This document shows, in pieces, positions 1 to 14,193 of a stretch of 64,000 nucleotides of DNA (its first letter is position 1; each line of letters starts with the position of its first letter). The DNA is from Macrophomina tecta. Taxonomy: Eukaryota > Ascomycota > Dothideomycetes > Botryosphaeriales > Botryosphaeriaceae. The DNA is taken from NCBI GenBank assembly GCA_024180945.1, contig JAKSGN010000035.1:2232001-2296000 (forward strand). Reading direction: 5' to 3'. Below the pieces are notes generated by a model, which saw nothing but the letters and a program-made list of their open reading frames with translations, did no database searches and had not been told where the DNA came from. The position numbers and the translations under genes are program-made.

Positions 1-1045
1 AATGGTACAATTTGGGAAACGCGTGGTGTCCCCAAAGCCAACAGATGATCTCCTTCACCTCGAACTCCCAATCATACACCTGGCCAGCTTCCTCCAATAT
101 CATGTGTACCCGCACCAAATGCTCCCAGCACATCTTCAAATATGCGCGCATCCGCTCCATCTTCGCCGGATGCAACGGATCCAACATCCTCTCCTTCATC
201 CTCTCACAAGAGTCATACCCAAACTCGCCCCCATAAAACTCGCGGTGCGGAATCACCCACGAATTACCATCCTGACTCCTCGTACAATCCGACACTACCT
301 TCGCAAAAGCCTTCGAATCCCTATAGTCTCTCCCGCGCGCTCTCCCCTTCCCTCTCCCCGCAACCCCGCTCTTCACCTTGCCCCCTTCGTCTCCACCATC
401 CTCATACACCATCCACAGCTCCTCCCAACAAATCATCACATTGAAAAACACATACGCTTGCAACGCACTCCTCATCACATTCCTCCACCCAGGATCGGGG
501 CCACCATAACTCCAATACCTCATCAGGGGGCTTTTCCCGCCTTCCCCACCCTCAGTCTCACCCTCCTCCTCCTCCTTCCACGCCGCCAACCGCAGCAGCG
601 GTAGCACCTCGCCCGCCCCAACCATCGCCATCACGACCCTCGCCTTCGGATCTCCGTACCCGCTATCGCTCGTCTTCCACCACCGCGCGCTCCGCAGCTC
701 GGGCCGAGCGACGGCGTCCAGCGTCCACGCGTCGTCGCCCGCGAAGGCCGCCAGAGCCTGCTGCGTCGCCTCGGCGAAGACAACGGGATCGGAGCGCGGG
801 CCGGGGCAGTTGGCGAGCGGGTCGGCCGGGTATTTGCGGCGCTCGGTGGCGGCGAAGGCGGCGAGGGTGACGGCGAAGACGCGGGCGAAGTGCGCGCGGC
901 GCTTCTCGTGGGCGGGGTGGGCGCGGGTGGCAGTAAGGATGCGGACGCGCTCGTCGGTGTGAGGGTTGCGGTGCGGATGGGTTTTGGTGAGCTCGAGCGT
1001 GGTGGCGAGGGCGGACCAGGGGATATTGTGGGTTTGGTGGGCCAT
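1..1045 (-). CDS. Unknown protein, 3' end beyond the left edge
   Basis: A frame opens at an ATG at 1043-1045 and reads leftward without a stop to base 1, so at least 348 residues are present and the C-terminus is missing. I do not recognise the family. The N-terminal part (starts MAHQTHNIPW) is rich in Ala, Arg and His; a run of Glu sits near residue 160; after it come stretches rich in Trp, Tyr and Met (RYWSYGGPDPGW, CWEELWMVYE, FYGGEFGYDSCERM). That mixed, hydrophobic-containing composition over 1 kb is unlike the Pro/Ser/Arg-rich translations of the other frames and is the reason for calling it coding. Fifteen A residues lie directly before the ATG on the coding strand. No signal peptide or membrane segment is evident. 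Introns cannot be excluded beyond the edge. Confidence 0.65.
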   Translation of the reverse strand, partial: MAHQTHNIPWSALATTLELTKTHPHRNPHTDERVRILTATRAHPAHEKRRAHFARVFAVTLAAFAATERRKYPADPLANCPGPRSDPVVFAEATQQALAAFAGDDAWTLDAVARPELRSARWWKTSDSGYGDPKARVVMAMVGAGEVLPLLRLAAWKEEEEGETEGGEGGKSPLMRYWSYGGPDPGWRNVMRSALQAYVFFNVMICWEELWMVYEDGGDEGGKVKSGVAGRGKGRARGRDYRDSKAFAKVVSDCTRSQDGNSWVIPHREFYGGEFGYDSCERMKERMLDPLHPAKMERMRAYLKMCWEHLVRVHMILEEAGQVYDWEFEVKEIICWLWGHHAFPKLYH

Positions 1046-2714
1046 TTTTTTTTTTTTTTTGATGGCCGTTGAGTGGGTGGGTGTCCGATTCCTATTTTAT
1101 GTTCTTTTTGTGTCTTTGGCAAGACACTGAAGGATGCGTGTCGAATAATGGTGGCGAAAACGATAGTGATGTGGGGTGTGCAGATGTGGGCTGGTATGAG
1201 GACGAGTGGAGGCGAGAATATTTATATGCTGAGGCGTCTCAAGAGCTGACTCGTGTATCGTAGTCGTGGATGTCGGTGACCTCCGTGTGTGTGTACTTCA
1301 GGATGATCCTAGACACCGATTGTTTGAGTACGAACGCGAAGCCGCTATTATGGTTGTGACTCACCCTCGAAAGACCCACACTGGCGGTGAATGATCTAGC
1401 GAAGTCGAACGCAAGTCTCACGCGGCCACCCACTATAATGGCGGCCTTTATTCACTTTAGGCGGCAAGTCCTTCCCATCGTCGGCTCGGGAAGCGCCGGC
1501 GCACATCATGGCCTTAAATGCTATTGGAAAGGAGTTTCTCTAATAGTCACACATATGAGCTGTTTTCTGGCGAGTTTGATGCCTGAAAATCCTCATATTT
1601 GTATCTGTTTGAGGATCAGGCATTGAACATTGAGATTACCCGAGAGGCGTTTGTCCAGCTAGCACAACATATTCATGCTGAGAGCGGGGGTAGACCAAGT
1701 CAGCTAAAGGCGCTACACTTGGGCCTATCCAGGTCGTGCATGATTCAATGCCACAGCACATTCCAAAGCTCACAAGAGCTTGAGGATTCGATATGTCAAC
1801 CTACAATCCTTGCCGGGCTTTGGAGGGCGGTATGCTTGCACCGCACCCTTCACTGAATAAAAAAACCGTTTTCATATACCGCTGTCTTAAATCCTATCAG
1901 TGAGCGTGACAGCGCTTATAGAATTTTTTTCAGCAAGCCCAGGAGCTGTCACCGGGAACCTTTAATGATGCTATGATGAAGACCACCCACGAACGCGCCG
2001 CAGTTTAAAGAAGGCGAGTCAAAACCGCCCGTGTTGCTTCGGGACCATATGCTAACCACCTAATCAAGAAAGTGACCACTAAGCGTGTTGATGATAGAAT
2101 CTCGGTGGACAATATGAGCTACGGAGCATTCCTTAATTTGTAGTGTGGAGGTACTGAAAGCCTACTCATAACTCTCGGACCAACTGCTGCCGGCTTACAA
2201 CGGCATCATCTCTGACTGCAAAGCCACCGTAAGCGCCAACCAAAAAGGCTCGGCCACCACCGTCCCTTACTTCTCCACGCCCCATTCATAAGTCGAAATG
2301 CATACTTCCGTCGTTAGTTAGCAGTTCTTCTCAGAGTAAAGTAGATGAGCATGTACAATGCATTCAAGCGGCCGTGTTTTTCCACACGCCGTCGGCGCAG
2401 AAGAAGGCAAAAGTCAAGGTATATGAACTTCAGATGTTCTCGGTACTCGGACACTGGTATTGCTTAGAGGAGTAGTTGGTCTTTGAAATTCGCCATTCCA
2501 TATGTATCTACTCTGCAGCGAAAAGAAGAAGAATGGAAACAAAGAAATTGTAGAAGTAGAAACGAGCGGGGGGTATCTATCACTCCAGCTGCAAACCGCG
2601 TCTACGCAACAACCTTTTTCTGCAATTCCAGGCCTTTCTGAGAAGCGAACAAGAGGGGTGGAAAGCCAGTGTGGATGTACCGTCATCCATCCGACATATC
2701 TTTTAGTTTCTTCT
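1046..2714. other. Intergenic, possible decayed coding matter
   Basis: No intact gene seen. A 15-base T run opens the stretch (promoter side of the leftmost gene). Between about 2010 and 2480 the + strand has short protein-like pieces in shifting frames interrupted by stops (for example KRVDDRISVDNMSYGAFLNL near 2081-2140 and LLPAYNGIISDCKATVSANQ near 2188-2247). They may be a gene relic, but they are short enough to be chance. Confidence 0.3.
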
Positions 2715-4229
2715 TCACCGCCGATATTGGACATTGAAAGGCGGTGGTTCCAACTCGAATCCAGCCGGCCAGTACTGCGCGACCAGCCTTGAGACGTCGC
2801 AGCGAAAGCCCGAATTATCCAGCGCCTGCTGCACAGCCCAGCCATCGTGGTCATTGCACAAGAGCCCGAGCTTCCATCGTCCATGCCCATCATCCTCCAC
2901 CGCGTCTCGCTCACTGCCGCCGTGCTCGACCAGTTCTCCACCCCCGCCCACCACGTCTGCCTCGCTCACACCATCGGCCAAGCTGACGTCCCGCAATGGG
3001 CTGAGGAATAGCGCCATCTGCCCCGGCGCGGCGACCAAGCCCGTCCGGAGGCAGATGCGTAGATCGCGGAGGCTGGGCATTCCGGCGATCGCGGCGCATG
3101 CGTCGCACCAGTGCTCCCATTCCCAGTGCGCGCGATCGATCTCCATGCTCGGCATAGATTCGAGGAGCGGGTGCTGCCAGTAGAGCATCGAGTCGAGCGT
3201 GGGGTCAAAGGGCTGCTGTTCCTGGTTGCGATTCGAGTCTTGGACGACGGTATTGAGGTCGTCGTCAGTCAGGACCGGGTAGTCTGGCGGAGAGAGAGTA
3301 TTTGAGGCAAATTCGGAGCCGGGGAGGTGCGGGGGATTGGCGGTGGCCGAGTTTCGCAGCTGCTGCATCAGCGCGTGGTAGTGGGCGAAGAGCGGGGCGC
3401 GGAAGCTCCAGTGGAGGTGTAGTGTGCGGATGGCGTTCCAATGCGGGATGCGGAGTTGGGTGTGCAGGCCGGTGAGGGTTCGCGGCGAGGTGAATTGGAA
3501 AGTGTTGCTTTTGTAGAGAAAGGGGATGGCTTCGTTGTATCTGCGTCGAATTATCGTATTAACCGCCGCGTTCCCGTATGTCGGTTTTCGAGTGGGTTCC
3601 GGTCATCCACCCCGCCGTGCTGTCTCTTCGCCATGTCATGGAAAATAGAAGGCCTGCAACTCAAGTCCGCAGAGGTGTAAACTAGAAGGGCAGAGTAGGA
3701 TAGGGACAGAGACACTTGGAATCGCAACTCACACAAGCCTGCAAACCAGCGCAACCGCAACCACGCCTCTGACATCGGCGTTCTTTCTTCTCCGCGCCGC
3801 CAGCCTGACATCAAAATCCACAAATTCTGTAGCGGCCAAAAGTGTGCAGTGGTAGCATGGCTCTTTGCACTCTAAACAGCGCTGGCCAATGTAGCCGCGG
3901 CCAGCGACGCCATGCTGCTGCTGGGCCAAAGTAGTCGCGGACGAGGTCGCGTGCTCGCTATATGATTGCGCAAGGTGCAGGTACCGTTTTCCAATAGCCT
4001 CCTCCCAGATGAGGAGACGGATGTCGTAAGGAAGACAAAGCAAGGCTGACTGCGGCTGCAGCTGTTCTGGCAAGTCTGTCTCCAGGGCGCTGGGGGCAGT
4101 AGTCTCGCGAGAGAGCGCGAGGGCAGAAGGCGCGCCGGCGGCTCTTGGATCAGCCGTTCGGCGGACGTAATCTAGGCGTAGCTCGGCGAGATGGCGATCC
4201 AAAGGTGTTGTGCCGTCATGGTCCGACAT
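2715..4229 (-). CDS. DUF7730 / F-box-like domain protein
   Basis: Two exons, 4229-3733 and 3540-2715, joined across a 192-bp intron (donor GTGAGT, acceptor CGCAG), give 440 residues. The join restores the motif LVCRLVYNEAIPFLYKSNTFQF, the hallmark of a large fungal family in which an F-box-like start (here LPYDIRLLIWEEAIGKRYLHL, near residues 87-107) is followed by a conserved hydrophobic block ending in a short helix that precedes a variable region. In exon 1 a Cys cluster (CLECKEPCYHC, near residue 138) could bind a metal. The family is abundant in Dothideomycetes and other Pezizomycotina, and its role is unknown; an adaptor role in ubiquitin ligases is sometimes assumed from the F-box resemblance. 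The start at 4229 is the first ATG in frame. The C-terminal 200 residues show nothing I recognise. Confidence 0.8.
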
Positions 4230-5177
4230 GGTAGCGCGCTAAGTCCGAGACGACGATGCTTGAGAGTCAGTTCTCCGTGGGGGCGCAGAGGGAGTCTTTG
4301 CCAGTGGGCGGGCGCGAGAGGAAGGCGTCTCGCCGAGCAGCGCGGACACACGCAGGCGGATGAGGCGTCATCAGGCCAGTTTAGGCGCGTGGGCAGCGAG
4401 AGGAAGCGTGAAGTCAAGCGTCGCGATCCCTGTACCGTTACACAGATCCACCCTATCCGCTTTTGGTCTAGCGCAGCCAAGAGCATCGCCTTTTTGGGAA
4501 GACCTCATGTACTTCCGTCTCTCCGGTGAAGCCGTTTTTCATTTCACGTTTTTTCTTCCTACATAGCCACAGAAGCACAGCTGTGCTCTCCTCGCCCACT
4601 CAACCCCTCTTTTCTCCTTTCCCGTCTCTAATTTCCGTCAGCGTTACACTGCCCCCGCCCGCCGTGGTCATGGCAACGCCTCGAACCCGAGCGTGCTCTC
4701 CTCTGCTTCCGCCGCGCCATGCACCCGTGTTTGCCCCCGAAACTGTAAGAAAACACAAAGGAAAAACGCTTGAAGCCACTCGTAATGCTTTGCTCCTAAC
4801 GGGGAAGAATCAGCAGCAACATGTCAGAAAGGAGCAAGGCAGCTAACAAAAAGTGAAAATCGAAGCAAGCTAGGAAAACGCCCAAACTATGTCTGCCGTC
4901 GCACGTAAGGAGAAACGAAATGAAGACGGACTGCTGGAGGACCGAAATCCCACCGACGGAAGAAGTAATAAAAGCCTGACTAAGTAGAGGGGCAGAAGAC
5001 TGCCAAATAAAAGGAAAGAAAATATTGCGGAAATGACTTTCAGCGAAGCCCGAATATGAACGAAGAGGAAAGAGAAAGGGCCTGGAAGGTCTACCCGTCA
5101 AACCACACCAGCGCAACAACAAACGGAAATGAAACTTTTGGTTATGCAACAACAAGAAGGTGCTCCAAACCGAGGGC
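4230..5177. other. Intergenic between DUF7730 gene and STE50
   Basis: Holds the promoter of the minus-strand DUF7730-like gene and the 3' UTR of STE50. Pyrimidine-rich stretch at 4545-4660. No gene or repeat seen. Confidence 0.6.
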
Positions 5178-6803
5178 TCATAGTACACCTCCAGGTACCA
5201 GCGTTTGACCACTCTGGTTCGGATAAGTGCCGCCCCCAGGGTTGATGGTGCTGCTGTGGCCTTCTACTGGTGCAGCGTGTTTTCTTAACATAAACATTGG
5301 CTTTCGGCCTTCGCGATCCAGTTGCTTGAACAATATGAGCGGTCGTTCGTTCAGGCCCAAGCAGCGTTCCTGATCACCGTGAACAATGTACAGTGCGTAT
5401 TGCCGCCAGTCTGCCGTGATGTTGTATTTCTTAAGCGCAACAGGAAGCACCTTGTGGCAGGGATCGTCGATGCTGACCCGGAAAGACTTGAAGATTTCGA
5501 CCTGCGGATTCGACGACTCGCCTCCTCTCGACGTTCCAGCGGTGGAAGGAGCAATTGATGCGGTCTCGGCGTTGCGGCCAGCGGAGAGCGGAGGGTCCCG
5601 ATCGCGGTCTCGGTCCCGGTCCCGGTCTCGCTCGCGATGCGAAGGTGCGGGGGTAGCGCCGCGAATACCGTCACGGTCGTAGTAGACAGAGTTGCGGTCG
5701 TCATTGGTGTGGGAACGTGATCGCGATGCCGTTTGATGTGTGCTATATGCGGGAGAGGTGGGTGACGGCTGGGGATGCTGGTGAGGCGACGATGCCGGTT
5801 GGGACCCTGAATGCGGGCCGCCGCTTATGGAGGCCGTAAGGTGGTTTGACGCGGCCATCGCCGCAGCTGAGGGATCGAGGTTTGAGGTGTCGGTTAAGGT
5901 GCGGCCTTCGTGGATGGTTGGAGATGGGTTTTTGGGCGCCGACCCCAGAAATAACTTCTTGGTCGAGAACTTGCGAGACAGACTGCTGCCCGCGCGTTCT
6001 TGTGTTGTTGGAGGCGAGGTTATGTGCTCTCGTTCTTGAGCGTCCGGCGTCGGTAGTGGTTGCGAGCGATTCTTAGCTTCCCGCACCACTGGAAGCACGT
6101 CCTCGCGGAGCTTCCTGTTTTCTTCTGCCATACGGTTGAGGTCCTCCTTCATAGCCCGCAGCTCAGCTTCGGCACTTTGAATGCGGTCATCGCGGTCCCT
6201 GATGATCTGTATAATGCGCGCAAAATCATCCTGAGTTGGGGCTGTCTCCTGTGCCGTCGTCTCGGCAGCTGCAACCGTTAGATTCTTCACAGATTCCGCA
6301 ATGGCAAGGGACACCTACAAAGAGGCACGTAATGGTCCGGCTCTATGGGCACGTTCTGCTTAGCCTTGACATCATAGACGCTCTTGAGGACGGTAAGACG
6401 GTGGCCGACGCTGTTTATGCCCATTTCCTTCAACTCTGCATGTTGCAACGCAATGAGCGCATCACCATCCACATTCTCCTCTGGACACTATCAGCAATAC
6501 AGTCATTGAGGTCTTGGCAGCCGTATACGCACCTAGGAATGTCTTTGCATACTGCCCCAACCCCAGGCTCGATATCCAGTCCGCAACCTGTTCCGGGGTC
6601 CAGGTGTTTATGATGCCCTTGGGGCTTGCGTAGCTGTCGGCCGAGTGGGTAAAGGTGGTGGGAGTATGCTCTGCGGATGGCGGCTCGGAGTCGGTTGGGC
6701 TGAGTTCATGGTCGTGTGGCAGAGTGGGCGAGGTGATGACGCTGCGCTCGTACTCATCGTCGGCGTCGGAGTCCTCCTGGTATGCAGATCTGTACGTGGC
6801 CAT
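5178..6803 (-). CDS. STE50: Ste50-type MAPK cascade adaptor (SAM + RA domains)
   Basis: Three exons (6803-6533, 6480-6319, 6268-5178) give 507 residues. The introns are 52 and 50 bp; the first ends TGCTGATAG..CCAG and the second has branch motif CTAACG just before TTGCAG. The spliced product carries a SAM domain at about residues 66-132 (NTWTPEQVADWISSLGLGQY, then HAELKEMGINSVGHRL), the conserved linker PIEPDHYVPLSAE, a coiled coil with a heptad-like Glu/Arg pattern (about 160-200), a long Ser/Pro/His-rich disordered section with an alternating Arg-Asp run, and a Ras-association domain at about 390-473. In yeast and Aspergillus, Ste50/SteD binds the MAPKKK Ste11 through SAM-SAM contacts and small GTPases through RA, for mating, filamentation and osmotic signalling at the membrane. 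Domain order and junction sequence match; length is typical of filamentous fungi. Confidence 0.93.
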
Positions 6804-8459
6804 GGCTGCTCAGGTGGGAGGGGCATCGACTGCGGGAGCTCAGGCGGCGTTGGCGGGCAGCTCAGGCTGGGGTGGGAGGCGCAGGTGTCGGGAGGAGTAA
6901 CAGTGCGAGAGTCGGGTGGTTCCAGACCAGAGCTCTGTTATCGCAGAGCGGTGGCACAGCGATAGAGCGGAAGCCTCGAGCTTGGCCTTGTGCGGTGGCT
7001 GCTGTGGAGGAGCTGCCAGTGCCCTCGCTGACTTGCTAGGCGCAGCCAACCCTGCTGAGACGGAAGCGAGATTGAGCTGGCACCCTGCTGTGTATAGTCC
7101 AGGCCTCTGTGTGAGCGTATCAGGTAGAGTAACGGCGCGATCGCCCGGTGTGGCCGCGTGCACGTGGGGTAGGGCGGAGCGGTGCCAGGGAGGGCGTGCT
7201 GGAGGACAGGGCCTGGTGGGTAGAGCGCGCGCGGCGGGCGGAGGAGTTGGCGCTTGCGGGAGGCGCAGCGGCGGTTGGCTGCAGCCAGGGGAGCAGAAGA
7301 CCGGCAGCGGGGCGCGAGCAGACGGGTGCGAGAAGGACAGCGAGGCGCGCAGAGCGAGCACGGCGGTTGGCTTGGAGCAGGCAGAGGGCTGCGTGTATCG
7401 CGGTGGAGGGCCGTGGTGGTGCAGGCGCGAGTGCGGCGAGACCAGAGAGCGTAGCGTTAGCCAAATCCGGAGCGCGCCTCCAACAAGGCCGCGCATCGAG
7501 CACCAACTATAGCACGTAGTATAGGCGCCAGTGCGACGCCCACAAATACCCTGCGACGCTGCTGCTGTCTGAGATCCGCGTCCGCCACGAGGGGCTCCCG
7601 GCCGGACGTGTTTATGCAGCCAACGCTACCGTTGTTGTTGTTGCCCTGTCCTCGTGCCGCCGCTCTTCAATGAGCCTTTCGCCTCCGTCCACGCATTCCG
7701 CTCGACATCCGTGGCCCTGAACTGCACCTTGGCCGCGCCATCTCTGCCTCCGCCGCCTGCCGACATCCGCGAGCTCCTCAAACACAAGGCGCGCTGGCCA
7801 GTCGACGGTAGCCGCACCTGCAATCGCGCACCCGCCGACCACCGCCAGCCAGTCGTCCGCCCGGCACGGCCCCATCCATCATCCCGCCAGCCCTGTCTGC
7901 CCGTCTTCCGCGCTTTCAGCCGCGGCCGGCCCACCTGCGCTCACGGCCAGTGGACCCCTCAAGTGCCACCGATCAGACGTCATCCTGAACCCGAAACAAT
8001 CGCAATTCCATCCGCCCAATTCTAGACCGCGACTGGGCATCTGCACCGCCCGCGTCTCCAGCCGGAAACTTTCGTTACGTACGCCCGTCAAACGTGCTGT
8101 TCCCGGGTGCAGGGTGCTCTGTTACTGGGAAGCGTCCCTTTCTTTTGGTTCCGTCCCAGCCAGGCTCTCGGTACCGACTCTTCAGCTACGTCGAGGCCGC
8201 GAACTGCCGGCCGGCGTGCCTGCCTCATCTCCCTCTTCCGCCCTCTCCATAATTACAGTTCCCGATACAGCCCCATCAGCCACCATCCCTAGCCTGGCCT
8301 CGAAAACAAGTCCAATCGCCGACAGCAATAGTCCAAACGATACACTCCTAGCCGCATAGCGCCAAGAAGCAGAACCACAGCATCGCGAGCCAACAATCAA
8401 CCGCACTGCAAATCCCGCGCAAAACACCACCCAACAGCCACCTTCCGCCATCAACAACC
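6804..8459. other. Divergent intergenic region (STE50 / 8460 gene)
   Basis: A 1.65-kb GC-rich stretch between two divergent starts. Several overlapping open frames exist on both strands around 6840-7520, but all translate into Ala/Arg/Ser-rich low-complexity peptides with no recognisable motif, as expected from GC-rich non-coding DNA. It probably holds two promoters and long 5' UTRs, which are common for fungal signalling genes. Confidence 0.5.
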
Positions 8460-8936
8460 ATGCCCTCCGCCGACGCCAAGCCCGTCTCCTTCCCGCACAC
8501 CACCTCCGCCCTGACCTCGTCCCAAACCGCCCAAATCACCGCCGCCCTCTTCTCCGCCAACTCGATCCCGCGCATCCAAGCCGCGCTGCAGCACTCGCTG
8601 CAAGAATCCGGCTGGACGCATGCCCTGCGCGCCCACATCCTCAACCTGCTGCGCAGCGGCGAGTGCGCGTCGTACGACGAACTGATGGCGCGGGTGCTGG
8701 AGGACACACGGCAGCAGCAGGGCGGCGGCGAGGACGAATCCAACAACGACACCGCCAAGAAAGAGAAGCAGCAGAACGGCCACGCGGCGAATGGCGAGGC
8801 CAAGAGTGGCGGTGGCGCGGAGACGGGCGCGGCCAGGAGCGCGGAGAGCATACGCATTCCGGACAAGGCCGTGAAGGAGGGAATTAAGGCGGTGCGCAAG
8901 GAGGTCGAGGCTGTGTGCGAGATCACCTTTGACTGA
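8460..8936 (+). CDS. Small conserved fungal protein of unknown function
   Basis: Single exon of 158 residues; the ATG at 8460 lies in a good context (CAACAACCATGCC). The first 85 residues look folded: a Ser/Thr-rich start, then helices in IPRIQAALQHSLQESGWT and LRAHILNLLRSGECASYDEL. A central Gly/Glu/Asn/Lys-rich linker (about 88-125) is probably disordered, and the C-terminus is a short amphipathic segment (IRIPDKAVKEGIKAVRKE). Small ascomycete proteins with this layout (helical N-terminus, variable linker, IP.KA...GI..VR.EL tail) are familiar to me as conserved hypotheticals without a known role. No signal peptide or membrane span. It is convergent with CDC48, whose stop lies about 1 kb downstream. 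Confidence 0.75.
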   Translation: MPSADAKPVSFPHTTSALTSSQTAQITAALFSANSIPRIQAALQHSLQESGWTHALRAHILNLLRSGECASYDELMARVLEDTRQQQGGGEDESNNDTAKKEKQQNGHAANGEAKSGGGAETGAARSAESIRIPDKAVKEGIKAVRKEVEAVCEITFD

Positions 8937-9917
8937 GCGACGGAAGGAAGCGGAAATGCACGATGCTATACCCTCATTGGACGGATTCTCCGTCCCGGCC
9001 GAGGGGAAGATGGAGATTGTGAGTGGGAGTCTGCACGACAACGGATACACCTCGGACACGGCCCGCTCAGCTTTGAGGAATCGGCAGCAAGCGCCGTAAA
9101 CGACGATGTGACAGCTATTGCGAACGTCACACACCGGCAGACATCTTGCATATACCATGAAGGGACGACTTGTGGTGTAGGACTGCGGGTGTTTCTGCTC
9201 GAGGATGTCAACACTAGAGCACGACGAATCACCACCGAAAAGGGCATCGTGACCTGCTAGCGGAGAAACGGGGAACGGAAAGGCGACGCTTTTGGAGTGG
9301 ATGAGACGACATTCAGTCTACACGTCATCTCCGGTGGCATCGTTGGCGCACAGATGTGAGATTGAGGTCCCTCATCGCAGAGCAGGAAAATCATCTTAAG
9401 ATCTTTTTTTGGTAGCTTGCCGCAGTAAATCTCGCTTGCAAACCATCTAAAAAGCACGGGACGTTTATGCATAATATTATCGTAATCTCCTTATTGAGCA
9501 CTGCCCGTAAAGTAGATACATCTCGATATCAGAATCTCGTTTAAAAATCTTGTGCACGGCTCACTAATCAACTGTTGATCGTGATCATCATAGCGTTATC
9601 GAGGTAGATATTGCCTAGACTACCATACTAATGATAGAGTCGGCTTGCCATGCACTTCTCCCATATTTCCTCAACTTTTCCAACTACCGAGGCCATTTCC
9701 ATGCGAAATGAGATGCCCGGCAATTACCACATCCACCTCGGAACGCGACCACTTTACGCAAACTACTACGGGAAAGCACTCTCTTCAGGAAAGCAAATGG
9801 AGAATTAGAAATCGTCTATGCATTTGACCTGAGCACCAGCGACCGCCGTGATGACACCGAAGAAAATCCGTTCATGCAAATCCCATTATCTAACCGCCTC
9901 GTCCGGTGTTGAGTCGT
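8937..9917. other. Convergent intergenic region before CDC48
   Basis: Two 3' UTRs meet here. The part at 9400-9660 is more AT-rich. I see no gene, repeat or RNA. Confidence 0.5.
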
Positions 9918-12622
<2,705 letters not shown>

Positions 12623-14193
12623 GATTGCGGTCGCAGCGAGAGTTCCGCGGGGGTATTGAAGGAAGGGAGGGGCGGAGAGGGTAGTCGAAGCTGCAGGGTA
12701 AGTGGGAGAGAAGGCCCGGAAGTGACGGGGGCAGTTGGATGGGGAGGGTTGGATGGAGTTGGGGTGTCGGAGCTTATGTAGCGTAGACGCTGGCGATGAT
12801 GATGTTGGCCGGTGGTTCTGAGCGCCCCAGCACCGAGCTTGGGCGCGCCGGCGCTAGGCCGCATACGGAACCGCGTTCGCCTTCGCCGCCGCGTGCAAGG
12901 GCAGAAGGCCGTCGAAGCAGCTGGACCACGCCTCTGCCCGCCGCCCTGATTTGAAACCAATTCGCCGCCTCCGTTCGTGCCAGGTGCGCCCCGGCCAGCT
13001 GGCCTCTTGCCAATGGCCCCGCGCCGCGCCTCGTCGTGTGCCTGCATTGACGCCCGTGCGAGCGACTCAGAGCCATCAGGGTCCTCCTGTGCCTGCGTAA
13101 TCCTTCTGCCTGCGGAGATAAGCTCTCAACACCATTCTGCCGGTCACCACAGTCACGGCCACTCTTGCCGATCCCCGCCTCAACCGTTCACTTGATCGTC
13201 CTGGACCCTTCCTTTTCAACTGTCATACTCTCCGTACATGTCATGGCGCGGGTTTCTTAACTCTAAGGCACTGGCCGGCTTATATTCACTTCATATAGCA
13301 TGTGCATCCCTCGCTGCTGCCGACGGCCAGAACTCAGTATTCTCGCAAGAGAAAATAATGACATCTCTCCTTATAGAGGCCCTACAATCTGTATCGCACA
13401 CACCTGTTGGCCTTTGCCCGGTCCTGTCATGTTGTGGGAATATGCATTGCCTTTTTTTTTTTTTTTTTTTTTTTTTGGGAGTGCGCTAACTTTAAGTTTC
13501 CAGATGCGGATGATACAACAACCCTCCGCTTCATCGTCATACTGGATCATAGCAATTATTCTACGAGGGTTTGATCTGTTATCTTTTCTCAACATTCCTT
13601 TCGTGCAATAACACATCTGCAAACTGTCTTGTGGGAATACTCTTCGCCTCTTCCGGGAACATATTGCTGCACTCCACGGGCTATTATTTGCACCTCTGTC
13701 GACTTGCTAGACTGGTGTGATGTTATTTCTGCATCTGCTATCTTTTGTTGCGATTGAGATGGCTTGACGAAAGAGGCTGGAACTATCTGTGCGGAAAGCG
13801 CTGCTTTGAGGCTGCCGCTTTGAGGCCGCCGCTATGAGCTGGCGCAAATATGGTCTGTGTTCTAATTTGGTTAACTTAAATCCTTGCCAGGACTGGACCG
13901 ATGGGGGATGGTAATAGGAGTCTTCTCAGGTGGGTTGTTGGGTTTCGTGTGGCCGTCACAATAACTAGCCTCAACCAACTTCACTATTCTGCAGTAACTT
14001 TCACACAAAAATTTGGATAATGTTGTCGTAATAGCCTTCACCCTAATGCCATCGCGCCTTCTGAACATCTGCCTTACCTACAAAATCTCACCACCATTTC
14101 TCTACTTCGTGTCACTCCCTCAACGCGACTTCATAACCAGCAAGCGACACCGTCGACCAGAGCGCGGCCTGGACCACATCTTCGCCCTCCACC
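12623..14193. other. Divergent intergenic region (CDC48 / AIG2-like)
   Basis: A 1.57-kb region carrying both promoters. The half next to CDC48 (12623-13200) is GC-rich; the other half is more mixed and includes a 25-base T run at 13452-13476. Open frames here are low in complexity and I do not take them as genes. Confidence 0.5.
13452..13476. repeat. Poly(T) run, 25 bases
   Basis: Uninterrupted T25 in the shared upstream region. Such tracts disfavour nucleosomes in fungal promoters; the exact length may be a sequencing estimate. Confidence 0.8.

Noticed and set aside
1599..1856. 85-codon open frame near 1.6-1.9 kb
   Set aside because: Some helical character but no homology I can recall and no supporting splice sites.
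4796..5212. 138-codon hydrophobic open frame on the minus strand
   Set aside because: Overlaps the STE50 stop and 3' UTR; Phe/Leu/Ser-rich but no ATG context, homologue or splice link.
6916..7512. 198-codon open frame upstream of STE50
   Set aside because: Several frames on both strands are open here because of high GC; none shows protein-like composition.
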